A stretch of 64,000 nt of DNA from the NCBI GenBank assembly GCA_025201345.1, contig JAIXMG010000037.1, positions 186,001 through 250,000 of the forward strand, given 5' to 3'. Positions within the stretch are counted from its first letter, which is position 1. The number at the start of each line of letters is the position of its first letter. The notes beneath the pieces were generated by a model. The model did no database searches. It had not been told where the DNA came from and worked only from the letters and a program-made list of their open reading frames with translations. Of this stretch, positions 48,118 to 58,995 are shown piece by piece. A program made the position numbers and the translations under genes. The stretch comes from Thamnidium elegans. Taxonomy: Eukaryota > Mucoromycota > Mucoromycetes > Mucorales > Mucoraceae.

Positions 48118-48390
48118 CTGAGCAAACTGAACCCCATTTTACACGAACACGCTAAATTATATATATTTTGCTCTTAACTATTCCTTTTTTCTTTCTTTTT
48201 CTTTTTTCTTTCTTTTATCTATATCTTTATATATAAATATTCATTTATATTTACAACAAATACACCTAGAAAAGAAAATATATCAGATTGGGTTGGACAC
48301 TGTTTTCTTTTGTTAAGAAATCTTTATCCGTCAACTCGTTCAGTCTATTTTGGCGTTTACAAAAATTTCTCCTCTTCTGGGAAAATGGGG
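48118..48390. other. 3' flank of the JmjC gene up to repeat copy B
   Basis: T/C-rich 3' region. A minus-strand open frame ending here (48556-48266) is mostly inside copy B. Confidence 0.4.
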
Positions 48391-49220
48391 GTACCGATTC
48401 CAGATCACCACTTAATACGACGACATCTATGTTGCTTAGCTTTACAGTATATAAAGTATTTTTATACTCGATATCTTCATTTTTCAAATATTGACACATA
48501 TTATTTTTTGGATAGTTTATTTGATCAGTGATCCGCTCTACGTAAACCGTTGTCAACTATAAGTTTTCAAGTCGATGCTACCCTTTGGTCCTCTTTCCCT
48601 CTCATGGGGGGGGGGGGTTTACTTCATGAAAGGTTTTAAAGAGGGTTTTAGTGAGGACAGGGTCTAGTACGTGTGAACACAGTTTATTTATCTACGCAAG
48701 CATGTTGTCTATTCTTATTCTGGTACGGACCCTTAATTCACGTACATGATTTCCGTTATAAAGACTGTTTTACATTAGTACAGATAAGACATCTAAATAT
48801 AAATTTGATCTACCTTGAGGCCCTGTAGAAAGTACATTATTTATAGTAAATAAAATTTACATTTACTTCTATCACTCACTTAGAACATGATAACATGCTC
48901 ATTGAAACTTTTTTTTATTGGTATGATGTGATATAACAGTTATCAACAAAAAAATAAATGCATGCTAATACAGTGCCTCCACACTTTTTTAAAGATTTAA
49001 GTAATGTTTTGACCAAATTTCTTGAGTTCGAAAAAGTGTCAAAATTCTGATCAACGTTTTCCAATTGAGTGTGGACGCACTGTATGAACTTTTAGGAGCT
49101 TGGTATTGCACATTTTATGTCCTAGTATTAAAAACTAGTCGACGTTTACACGTAATTTTATGTTTAGAAGAAAAATAATCTGACTTGCCTTTTTCGTAAC
49201 ATTAATATCTAGGTGCGTAC
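48391..49220 (-). repeat. dispersed repeat copy B with nested MITE
   Basis: Inverted relative to copy A (15601-16248). It shares nearly the whole of A and includes about 185 extra bases, made of a 112-bp MITE (48971-49082) plus a segment also found in copy C. The G run at 48607-48617 corresponds to a C run at 16025-16031 in A. Confidence 0.8.
48971..49082. mobile_element. 112-bp Tc1/mariner-type MITE with TA duplication
   Basis: Starts CAGTGCCTCCACAC and ends with the complement of CAGTGCGTCCACAC, a 14-base inverted repeat with one mismatch, flanked on each side by TA. The interior has no ORF. Copy C of the host repeat shows an unoccupied TA at the equivalent place, direct evidence of an insertion. 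Confidence 0.88.
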
Positions 49221-49419
49221 ACTATCAGAATTATTTATGTTTTTAAAAAGTAAAGCAAATATTGATTATAAACTTACATGTATTCTGCTCCAAGAGGCTG
49301 CAAGAAGAGATATCGTAAAAGATAACCATCCTATAGACCATAAAAGATCATCAAGTATTAAATATATTCCTTCTCCGTCTACTTCAACAAACGATAAAAA
49401 GAGAATAACTATGACATGA
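49213..49419 (+). pseudogene. orphan terminal exon at the edge of repeat copy B
   Basis: Follows a conserved ATATCTAG acceptor and reads VRTLSELFMFLKSKANIDYK, then LLQEAARRD and a Ser/Lys-rich tail to TGA at 49417. Upstream, across a GTAAT...CTAG intron that is conserved in copies A and C, is a hydrophobic exon (WYCTFYVLVLKTSRRLH). The gene further upstream is interrupted by the MITE and frame changes. Likely the 3' end of a decayed membrane-protein gene. Confidence 0.35.
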
Positions 49420-49556
49420 ATAGACCTTTAATTATAATATATCTTCTAGTGTAACTACTATTGTGATGATAGTAAAAAAAAAGCGTTTCAAAAAACTTTT
49501 TGATAAAGTATCCTTTTCCCTACTTCTTCTTCTTTTCTTTCTTTTTTATATTAACA

Positions 49557-50827
49557 ATGTATCGGCCTACTAAGAAAACAACACTATGGTACAAAAGAAG
49601 TAACATATTTTTTTTTTTTTTTTTTTTTTTGAGAATAAGGTATCAATCTTTTTCTCTTTAGGATGGGTGAACTAGAACCTTGGATGGATGAGCAGTACAT
49701 TGTAAGACTATGGTTTCATTTAAACGCTAATGTCATTGTCAAAGTCATCAAGGATAAGTTGACCTTGTAAGTTTAACTATTATATAAAATAAAATAAAAT
49801 AAACGTTTCAATAATATTAAAGAAAAAAAAGTAAATCTATAGCACTAGTTCTGGATATGCATTTGTAGACTTTGGATCCATATCTGCTGCTCAATTTGCC
49901 CTCGATATGTTTAACGGAGAACTTATACCTAATACATCTTGTCTATTTAAACTAAACTGGGCTTCAGGAGGTGGGCTTATTGATAGAAAGTAACCTTTAT
50001 TTTTTTTGCTTAATTACATTTATACTTAATTATTTTTTTTGAAGAGAGGATAGGCAACCCGAGTATTCTATTTTTCTTGGTGACCTAAGTTCTAACTGTT
50101 CAGAGACTATGTTATTAGTAGATATATATTTATTTTAATCACTTGTTTAACTACATCTAAATCTTTCTTTTTCTTTAAAAAAAAAAAAAAATAGAACTTA
50201 TTTCAAGCACGTTATAGATCATGCAAATCAGCTAAAATTATGACAGATCCGTGTACAGGATTAACTCGAGGGTACGGATTTATTCGATTCAATAACCAAT
50301 TCGATCAACATCAAGCTATGAATGAAATGCAAGGTTTTGTTATAGGTAACAGACCAATTCGTATCTCCTTAGCCATACCAAAGTCCTCGCATTACAATAG
50401 CCCTACATCACCTGTCTTAATCCCACAGATACAAAATACAACTGTGTTTGTTGGTGGATTATCTTGCCCAATACGAGAAGAAGAATTAAAACAGTATTTT
50501 AGTATATTTGGTGAAATTGTCTATGTACAGATACCACCAGGTAAAGGATGCGGATTTGTTCAATTTGTATCAAGACGATCAGCTGAGATGGCGATTGATC
50601 GAATGAATGGGTATCAAATAGGTACTTCTCGCATTCGACTTTCTTGGGGTAGATCTCAAAATCAACCATACATGAAGCAAGAAATGGCTACTAAAATACA
50701 CCCATTTGACCAAGATAAAGGTTTCATGACTTTATTAGATAGTTCCCCTTCAACAACTTCTTCATCTTCAAATACCAATACCAAATCAATCCCTATATGG
50801 TCATCCGATTACCATATTTTCGCTTAA
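49557..50827 (+). CDS. three-RRM RNA-binding protein (Nam8/TIA1 type)
   Basis: Probable pre-mRNA splicing or mRNA-stability factor. Exons 49557-49588, 49662-49766, 49843-49989, 50045-50117 and 50195-50827 give 329 residues. RRM1: TTLWMGELEPWMDEQYIVRL ... GYAFVDFGS ... NGELIPNT, ending LFKLNWASGGG, a phrase diagnostic of the Nam8/Ngr1/TIA1-like group. RRM2: EYSIFLGDLS, AKIMTDPCTGLTRGYGFIRF. RRM3: TTVFVGGLSCPIREEELKQY, GKGCGFVQFV, IGTSRIRLSWGRSQ. The tail is Ser/Thr-rich. It lacks long Gln/Asn extensions seen in some relatives. The gene converges on the UreD gene, with stops 108 bases apart. Confidence 0.93.
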
Positions 50828-50935
50828 CAACATTATATACCCCTCCTTTTTTTGCTTTCAATTTTTTATTATTAACATATTACGTATTTATTATTATGAC
50901 TATATAAACATCTTCTTTTCTCCTCCTTTTTTTCT

Positions 50936-52253
50936 TTACATGAGAACTTTTCCAAACATGCCTTCTCCAACAATCTTTTCGAATCCTGAGCCAAGACATT
51001 CATACTTTACAAAATCACGTACTTTTTCTGTTGTCATACCGGCCACACGCACCAGTACACCACGTCCCTTTAAGATAGGACTCACTGACCATAGGACTTC
51101 ACGATCCTCTTTCGATTTTAAAGTCAAGGGCATCAATCGCATTTGCTCAGATTTTCTTTGAATACCACTTACAGACTCTACTAAACTACTCTCTGGATTA
51201 CATATCACAATCAGTGTGGCAAAACAAGAGTAGGGTACTAAACGTGAAGCATACGCCGTACCTTCATCTTCCTTTCGCATATAATCTTCATCTTCTAATA
51301 CCATAGCGTCCTTGATAATTAATTTACCTGCTACACGTACGTCAATACGACTAGAGTAGTGACGAAAAGACCAATTCTCTCCTCTTGTAATTCTTCCACT
51401 TGTAAACCAATCCAATAATACAAGTTGCGAAGAACTATCTTCTAACCTGAACTCTTGTCTTGATTGGAACGAAGAATCTCGAAAACATGTTACAGGATCA
51501 GGCACCATGAGTAAAGTGGCTTGAGATGCCACATGGGAATTGATCGTCTGTAAAGAAGGAGCTACAGGTTTCGGTGGCTCGACAGGTTTAGATACAAACA
51601 AACTTCCAATAGCAGCTGGTAAATTATTTAAGGAATTTAATGAAGGTAATGAAGGTAACATGTTTGTGAATTTAATAGTTGTTTCTTGCTTGTCATTTAT
51701 CGAAGCTAACCAAAGTCTCTGATGGACGCGATCCTTGAAAATTTTTGTATTACCTTGTGTCATAAGTAATAAGATTGCATTTTCTTTTATTGTCATGTCA
51801 ACCATAAATTTATCACCACTGATAACTCCACCGCCATAACTCATCATATATACTACTGCAAGTCTATCGGCGTGCCCCGTGGTAGGAATAAATTTTAATG
51901 GGTATTGAGCATGGATACGCTCAAATTTGGTTCGATCGTTGTAACGATGGCATACAAGGATTCCTTTTCCTGGTTCATTTTCAGCCGTAGTTGCAAATTG
52001 TTTCATAGATTCTACAGAGGTGGGAAAGGGTTCTTTTTTTGGGGGGGGGAGTGGTTAAAAAGGATATAACTCTTTTGTTTTAAAATAATAAAAAAATATA
52101 CTCACTGTTCTCCGATAATGGTTGTGCTACTCTGGGTTGTATTACCTTAGGTTGTGTCACTTTAGGTTGGGTAAATAATACCTTCTTCTTTTTGTAAAGA
52201 TATACTAAAAGAATAGATAGACTTGAAAATAGGAAATTATACAATAATAACAT
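50936..52253 (-). CDS. urease accessory protein UreD
   Basis: Scaffold for nickel loading of urease with UreF and UreG. Exons 52253-52106 and 52011-50936 give 407 residues. UreD motifs in order: AQYPLKFIP, YMMSYGGGVISGD, TQGNTKIF, VPDPVTCFRDSSFQSRQEF, LVLLDWFTSGR, and GENWSFRHYSSRIDV. An insertion of about 50 residues (PSLPSLNSLNNLPAAIGSL onward) interrupts the usual sheet. Exon 1 adds a strongly hydrophobic N-terminus (NFLFSSLSILLVYLYKKKK) and a repeated TQPKV/IQPRV stretch. This looks like a signal anchor, unusual for a cytosolic UreD, and depends on the intron model; without it the ATG at 52006 would start a conventional protein. Urease itself is not in the window. Confidence 0.85.
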
Positions 52254-52983
52254 ATTAAAATATATATATGTAAAAAAAAAAGGATAGAAGAAAAAGGGCT
52301 AAAATAAGATTTCAAAAAATAATAGTGATCCCCATTTCGAAAGTCTACGGAATTTTGTTATCTGTATGATATGATGGGTACTCCTGATAAGGTATAATTA
52401 ATCATCTATAAATTCTTCACATCAATAAATGGAACTTTATAATATCGGTAAATTTTATTCCTAGTTATTAAGAAAAATATCTGATTTATGATTCTAATAA
52501 GTTTATTTTGAAAGTATTTAAAGCCTCTCTATGTCCGGGCATTTTGAGAATGACAACTCGAATCGTATCACGCGTAACGGAGAAGAAACATAATCTCCAG
52601 TTCATTAATGTACGAGGAAGTTTTTATCTCGCGACTAAGATCCTCGTTGAAAGATAAAAGCTGTAGAAAAGCAGCCATTTTTAGGTGTGCGATTTTTTTT
52701 GGAAGAGTTGACGAAAAACTTGGGAGTTTCTGATGTACTCTCTATTTGTACTGTTCTTATATTCATACAAACGGATACCGTTTTCTTAAAATAGCCGTAA
52801 TGCATATGATACGTAAAAAGTGATATGTCAGCGTTCTGGAGTAGTAGCCGATGAAAAAATATAAATACTTTCTTGGTGCTGAAGTTGTTGAAAAGCTTGA
52901 AAAACCCTATTGTAAAAAAAAACAGTTGAAACATTATGCCGAGATAAAATTATCAGAGGCGCTAGGTTTTCGAAACAACATTT
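52254..52983 (+). pseudogene. decayed ORF, part upstream of the Merlin insertion
   Basis: From about 52660 the plus strand has open pieces in shifting frames (PFLGVRFFLEELTKNLGVSD; FLGAEVVEKLEKPYCKKKQ; then RDKIIRGARFSKQH). The last piece continues in frame across the 8-bp target site into 57486 onward if the transposon is removed. The first 400 bases after the UreD start show no gene. Confidence 0.4.
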
Positions 52984-52991
52984 AGCAGCTA
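52984..52991 (+). repeat. left target-site duplication of the Merlin element
   Basis: AGCAGCTA, identical to 57478-57485 and directly adjacent to the element ends. Eight bases is the usual duplication for Merlin/IS1595-like transposons. Confidence 0.85.
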
Positions 52992-53173
52992 GGGTACCAT
53001 TTAAGATAGGGATTAATTGTAGCCGTTTGGGATATAAAAATAGTAGGGATTTGAAATTTGGAGAGATGATACATTGTAATTTTCCGCATCTTTTAAAGTA
53101 ACTTTCGTGACTGTCAAATTATTATTGCGTGCGCTATAGGCCAAAATGTGTCAATTAAATAGGGTTAAATTCA
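52992..53173 (+). repeat. left terminal inverted repeat of the Merlin element
   Basis: Begins GGGTACCAT, then TTAAGATAGGGATTAATTG; reverse complement of 57296-57477. Confidence 0.9.
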
Positions 53174-53492
53174 AAAGCGCGTTAGGCTATGATTCAAAAA
53201 GCTTCAGATTTTCACACAATGCATTAATAAAGTTTCCACATATTCTCCAAAGTTTTCAAATTAATTCTAGCTATATTTCGGTCTCCGCGAGCGTTAAAAG
53301 TCTAAGATGCGCTGGGACAGCATAAAAACTATTAAATACGGTTTGACAGTTAATTACGATAAAAATAGCTATATTTAAAATTATTAAATTTTAAGAAATT
53401 AATTTTATGTAATAAAAGAAGTCGTAATTGCCAAAAAACATTTTAACCAGCTTGGATATTTTTAATTTATTTTATAAGTTTCAAAAGTTTAT

Positions 53493-53566
53493 CTGTGTAG
53501 CTCGGTTTGTAGAGCGTCGAATTAGCAATCTTCGTGTCGCTGGTTCGACCCCGTACGTCAACTTTT
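53493..53566 (+). tRNA. degenerate tRNA-like sequence
   Basis: TAGCTCGGTTTGTAGAGC matches a tRNA D-arm/A box and GGTTCGACCCC matches the T-loop/B box. The spacing is normal and a T run follows at 53583. Between them, CGAA and TTCG could form an anticodon stem around TTAGCAATC (Ala AGC-like). The acceptor and T stems do not pair, so this is a tRNA relic or tRNA-derived Pol III promoter, not a working tRNA. It lies inside the Merlin element. Confidence 0.45.
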
Positions 53567-54821
53567 GTAAAAAAAAAATTTGCTTTTTTTTCTAAGATTT
53601 TTGATATATTTATTTTTTTGAACTGGTCATAACTTTGCGAATTTTTATTTTTTTGAAATTCTGATTTGATATTCTTTTCTTTGGTAAAATTCTACATAAG
53701 TTCACATTAATAGTCTAGGTAATTTACTTGTAAAAAAAGAAATTGTTATTATTTTTCAAAAAAAGATGACATACTCAAATGATATTAAATTTACTTTGTA
53801 TTTGCTTTAAAATGTGGAATAAATTTTAAAAACTTTTTAAGGATAGCTGTAAATAATTTTGATAAAGCTATTAATAATTTTAACGCGATTTCTATTTATT
53901 TCAAGTTAGTATCATAATTTTTGGTGGAGATATTAAGGTTTTAATCATTATCTTCATTTTTTTAAATGCAAATTACTCAATCAATTTTTAAGCTAAAGTC
54001 TTTTTTAAATGCTCAAATAAAAGAAAACAAACTGATTAAGACAATGTTATATTTATAGCTGAGACAGTTGCGAATTAAGGTATTTAAATGCTATAAAAAA
54101 TAAGCATTTTTTATTTTTGTTTCTGCTATGAATTCTGAACAAACAGTCAGAACTACACAATTTTAGTTTTAAAACATGCGTAATTAACGGTTCTATTACG
54201 TATATAGGTTTTACTACGATTGAAAAAGGAAATTGGTGCTGATATTACCAAAAATTAAAAATGACGGATAAAATATGGTCCGAACTTATGATACAATAAC
54301 GATAGGCGAATTTTAAAAATAGTTTTAAAAACTAAGCTAATTTTCATATATACTTATCACTAATACATTCTTTATTTTATTTATATAATTCACTGTAAAA
54401 AGCAAAAAATAGTTCACCCAATTTCTTAATTTCGTTCCTTTCGCAGTAAAAATCACATAATAACCCCTTTTTTTGGTCTATAAACTTATTTTTTGCTTAC
54501 AGAGTGCTATATATAAGTTTAAAAACACTATATTTAAGAGCTTTATTTTTTATAGCTCCTCAAAATATTGATTTTTCGGCTAGCGACAAGCATAATCAAA
54601 TCCACGCAGTTTAAATTAAAGAGTGACTACTTTAAATTTATTTATTTAGGGTAGGGGGAGCCTAGATATTTTCTTCTTCTTTCTTTAACTTTTTATCAAT
54701 CATGTAAGTGCCAAAAAAAAAAAAAAACATAATGCCATTAACCCATTGTTAATTTTATGTTTTGTTTATACATTTACTATACATTAGTTTTTTGTCGTTA
54801 ATCTTAAGCATCTTATTTTAA

Positions 54822-56542
54822 ATGTCTTCAATTATTCCTCGCTCTCGTGGTCGTGTTACTGGTCAAGTAGTTTCCACTTATCGTAGTCGCGTTTTAGATG
54901 GTGATGTCTTGGAATTAGCAAGAATGATTACTCTCGAAAGAGGTGACATCTGGACGTAAGTTATTTTAAGCTACTATTATACCTACTTTAACAACTAACA
55001 TTAAAATTTTCCGTGTTTAGTGTTCTTAAGGACCATTTTAGGGCATTCGATAGACAACCTGACGCTCGCTGTGGTATTCAAGGCTGTATTCACTACCCTA
55101 CCTTATGGTGGCGAGAGGAAAGAGAGCAATGGTACTTGTATTGTGGCGGAGGTTACTCTATCGGCGATGATGGTTCAACCGTTGGTCATAACGGACCTTT
55201 ACGCCGTACTATTACGAACGGTTCAATGTTTTATCGTAAGAAAATGATCTTGCAGTACATGATATCTGCTATGTACCAATTCTTCCAAGGTGGGCGTATC
55301 ACTGATGTTCTTAGAGGCCATAGTATCTCTCCTAACACGTTGTCTCAGCTATTGCTTGATTGCCAGCTTTTGATGTTATCTGATTATGAGAGCCATAATC
55401 TTGGTGAGAATCATCTTCTCGGAAACAACCCCAGGTGTCATCATATCCAGATCGACGAGTCAAAACTTGGTAAGCGTAAACATGGTCGTGGTCGTCCCGT
55501 CGAAGGTATCTGGGTGTTTGGAATGGTCGAAGCTCTTATTCCGGAGGATCCCAACGGACGTACGTATGAGTATACGGATTTTCGCACTGGTGCTACTGAG
55601 ACTCGCTACCATTTTGAAGCTGGCAACCGCATCTTTTTAACTGTACCTAACCGTACTGCTGCCACCCTCTTGCCAATTATTTACAAATTCTGTAAGTCCG
55701 GAACTGTTATCCGTTCCGATGGTTGGCGCGCTTATCGTAATCTTCATCGTCCTTCTCATGTAGACAATGGTCAATTGGACTTTAATGGCGAGAACAACCA
55801 GCTTTTTTTTAGAGCTCATCAAGTCGTTAATCACAGTCAGGGATTTACTACAGTTGATCAAGTAACTACCAATCCGGACGTATCCTTAACTCCTGTTTCA
55901 GGTCATTTACACACAAACATAATTGAGTGTCTTTGGAGAGACTTGAAGGTCTTTATTGGGCCAAGATACCGTAACTCTAAGGATTGTCCTGGTAAGATTG
56001 TAGAGTATCTGTGGCGCTATGCCAATAGGGGTAGCTTCATCAATGGCATGAAGAGGTGTATTCGTGAGGTGCAGGTAGTACATGACGGTACTGTTGGTGG
56101 CGAAGGCTCGGTACCTTTTACAGCAGGTCAAGATGGCGAAGACCTTGAGGCTCAAGAGAGAAGGTTAAGACGAGAGGAACGTATGTTCGATCAGTGGGTT
56201 TCTAGAAGAAGAGAACGTGATGAAGACGAAGCAGTTCTATCAGAATCTGATGGTGATAATGATGACCCTCGCGCAGATGAGGATTATATCCCAGCAAGAG
56301 GAAGGGTGCCAAGACCTACCAATTTGGAGGAGCCCACTGGAGATGCAAACCAGCAGGTAGAAGACCAAAATGTTCGTCGTTCAAGCCGTGTTCCTGTTGC
56401 TGGTCGCGGTCGTGGTCGAGTAGGAAGACCAGCTCGTCAAGCAGCTAATCCTGCCAGTGTAGCTAGTCGTGGAAGACCTTCCAGAGGCTCCCGAGGTAGG
56501 GGCCGTCCTAGAGGCAGTGCTTCCCGTAATACTCGCTCTTAA
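54822..56542 (+). CDS. Merlin/IS1595-like DDE transposase
   Basis: Cut-and-paste transposase. Exons 54822-54955 and 55021-56542 give 551 residues with no internal stop. A Cys cluster at residues 62, 67 and 86 (CGIQGC ... YLYC) fits the N-terminal zinc ribbon of IS1595-type enzymes. The ISXO2-like catalytic core has IQIDESKLGKRKHGRGRPVE (Asp190), GTVIRSDGWRAYRNL (Asp278) and HLHTNIIECLWRDLK (Glu347), a D-88-D-68-E arrangement. VVNHSQGF precedes the Glu as in the family. After the core come a basic helix (RRLRREERMF), an acidic stretch, and an Arg/Gly-rich tail with AT-hook-like cores (GRGRVGRPAR, RGRGRPRG). Codon use is more GC-rich than the surrounding DNA. The start is the first ATG of the frame in exon 1. 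Confidence 0.92.
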
Positions 56543-57295
56543 TCTACTTTTTTTTTCTAATAAAACAATGCTAAAACAACATTATATTATTTTTGGATCA
56601 ATAAAACTTTATATATTTTTACATGTTAGTCGAGTAACTTTATACGGCGATCAATACCGCAACCTATTTTTTCAGGTATAATGCTAGCTGTATTAGGGCC
56701 TGTACTGCTACGTATACTACCTATAGTACAACCTAAAAAGGGTCAATATAGCAGACCAAGCTGAGGACATATTGGGGTTTACTGTATGTACGCTAGTTTA
56801 ACATATTAGGTACGGTGATTTATCTACCATTTAACTAACGAGTTTTTAAGTTAAACTAATTTTAAATTGCTCTAAAATAATCTAAAGATGTGTAGCTTTT
56901 CAAAAAATTAATTTATATTCTGATATTAGAATTTTTTACATCGTCAAACTTCTATATCACGTGTTTTTCGGCCGTTTTTAAGTTATGTGCTGTTTTTAAC
57001 GGCCCATATCTCCACCAATAATTAACATAAAAAGGCCGTTCTTACGTTATTTTTAGTTTCAAAGCATCTACTTTTAGATAAAAGGATATTTTTGCGGAAC
57101 CCAAAATTTTTGTCAGGGGCCATATTATACACAGTCATATTATACCTCAAAATAGGGGTATTTCGACATTTTGACGAACGATTACTCAGAAACTAGCTTA
57201 TGAAAATTGCTCAAATTTAAAGATTAGTTTTTAAAAATACTAAACTAACGTTCATTAAAATTTCATATTGATCGGAGTTAAATTGAAACCACCAC

Positions 57296-57477
57296 TGAAT
57301 TTAAACCTATTTAATTGACACATTTTGGCCTATAGCGCACGCAATAATAATTTGACAGTCACGAAAGTTACTTTAAAAGATGCGGAAAATTACAATGTAT
57401 CATCTCTCCAAATTTCAAATTCCTACTATTTTTATATCCCAAACGGCTACAATTAATCCCTATCTTAATTATTAGCC
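57296..57477 (-). repeat. right terminal inverted repeat of the Merlin element
   Basis: Inverse copy of 52992-53173, ending GGCTAATAA (complement) at the outside before the AGCAGCTA duplication at 57478-57485. Confidence 0.9.
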
Positions 57478-58995
57478 AGCAGCTATATTTTCTTCATTAT
57501 TTGGAGTTTGTGGGGCGACGCGAGAAACAAATATTTACGTTCAACCATCCACCAGAGAATTATTTTCGAATGTAAATGAAATTCCTCGCTCATTACAGCT
57601 AATAGCAGTTACTCAATATATTACAAATTTTGAAAGTATGAGGAAAAAAGGAACACTATTTTTCAGGACTTTAGATAGACTACTGGACGATTTATTAAAA
57701 GTTTATTTAGAGCCGAAAAGACACTAGACGTATGTTACTTTCGTTGAAACTAAAAAATCAAAAGCCCAAAAAGTTCGTACTGAAGACTAGAAGACGAAAA
57801 AAACATTAAACTGGGGAAGTTTTATGATGACCGTCGTCGTAAGATCATTCGTGCCGAATATTACAAGTCAAAAAATACGAGCCAAAGAATAGGAGAGATC
57901 CTAATCAAAAATAGTAAGAGAGAATTAGAAGATGTCATGAAAGAATCGTATTATATAACGATAATATCAGAGCAAAAGTATGATCTACTAAATTTTAAAC
58001 CGAATTAGTATTTATATAGTAATACTAAAACGATTTTTTTAGGGGGGAAACCAGACCTGTGGGTGAGGTTAATATCGTACTGGAAGGCGAAGTTATAGAT
58101 GACGATCCTCTGATTCTTGAAGAAGTTACAAGATATATACCTGCCGATGAAGTTACAGAAAAAGAAGATATGATCAAAGAAAGAATAACAGATAATACAA
58201 GAAGAAGAATAGGCCAAGTAAAGGGTTTAAAGAGTATGTTTCTCCGTACCGAAAATACGAGCAAATTACGGAAGAAAGATTTAGAGAACTTGACCCTGAA
58301 TTAATTGCTCGAACTTGTAAAGGTGCCGTTTTAATTCGTTTTCAGCAAAAAAGTTATCGAAAGAGCTTGCGGTTTGCATGGTTTACAAATTTCTAATAGC
58401 ATAACTGTACTATCTGGTATGTAGTACATCAAGATTTTGGGTACAAAAAGAATTATCAGATGCTTGCTATAGTCAGTTTACTTGTCGAATGGCCAACCAA
58501 GCCTGCCAAATATCGTCGTACAGTTGATAAAAAGCCATTTATAGATAAAGTGGGATGTATTCAGTTAGAAAGTAGCTCTGAAGATATTAACTGTAATTTT
58601 TCGTTCTCTGCTACTGATAATGGAATAGTTAAAATAACGGAGACTGTTAAATTTAATAAAGTTTAACTATCATTTACTATTGTACGACAGATATGGCCCT
58701 CTAGCTGACATTCAAGAATATACTGATGATGCAGAAGAGCTTCCGTTTATTACTTTACCTAAGCCTTTTACTGTGAATTTGGGTGATATAGATTTTGGGG
58801 TGGCCATTGACGGCTAAGAAAAAACCTGGAAAGAGCGAAAAGGGTGACAACGTTGGGCAGATAGCCACGCAGATCGAAAGAAACCTCTCAGAAATTAACT
58901 TCTCAAAATCTATCACAATACGAGAAACAGAGCGAGCGTACATGGTACAAATAGTAAGTCGAGGACATCTTTGCAAAAAGAAAAGTCAAAATTTT
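57478..58995 (+). pseudogene. decayed ORF, part downstream of the Merlin insertion
   Basis: Open pieces in order: 57479-57727 (FSSLFGVCGATRETNIYVQP, LIAVTQYITNFESMRKKGTL, stop), about 57810-58008 (KFYDDRRRKIIRAEYYKSKN, ELEDVMKES), 58044-58304 (VGEVNIVLEGEVIDDDPLIL, RRRIGQVKGLKSMF), 58460-58666 (LLVEWPTKPAKYRRTV, CNFSFSATDNGIVKIT) and 58690-58820 (YGPLADIQEYTDDAEELPFI, VNLGDIDFG). Frameshifts and stops separate them. It is one long protein of unknown family; the transposon landed in its 5' half. Confidence 0.45.

Larger units (their letters stand above)
52992..57477 (+). mobile_element. complete Merlin-type (IS1595-like) DNA transposon
   Basis: 4486 bases between two AGCAGCTA duplications, with inverted repeats of about 182 bases (52992-53173 and 57296-57477). 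Within the repeats the outer nine bases differ at four positions but the remaining 170 or so differ at about two. It carries one intact two-exon transposase gene (54822-56542) and, in the left half, a tRNA-like sequence near 53493. Other interior DNA is AT-rich and non-coding. Removal of the element restores a continuous flanking reading frame, confirming the borders. Intact gene and matching ends suggest it is or recently was active. Confidence 0.9.

Noticed and set aside
53493..53566. Functional tRNA-Ala
   Set aside because: A and B boxes are good, but the acceptor and T stems do not pair, so it is called only as a tRNA-like relic.
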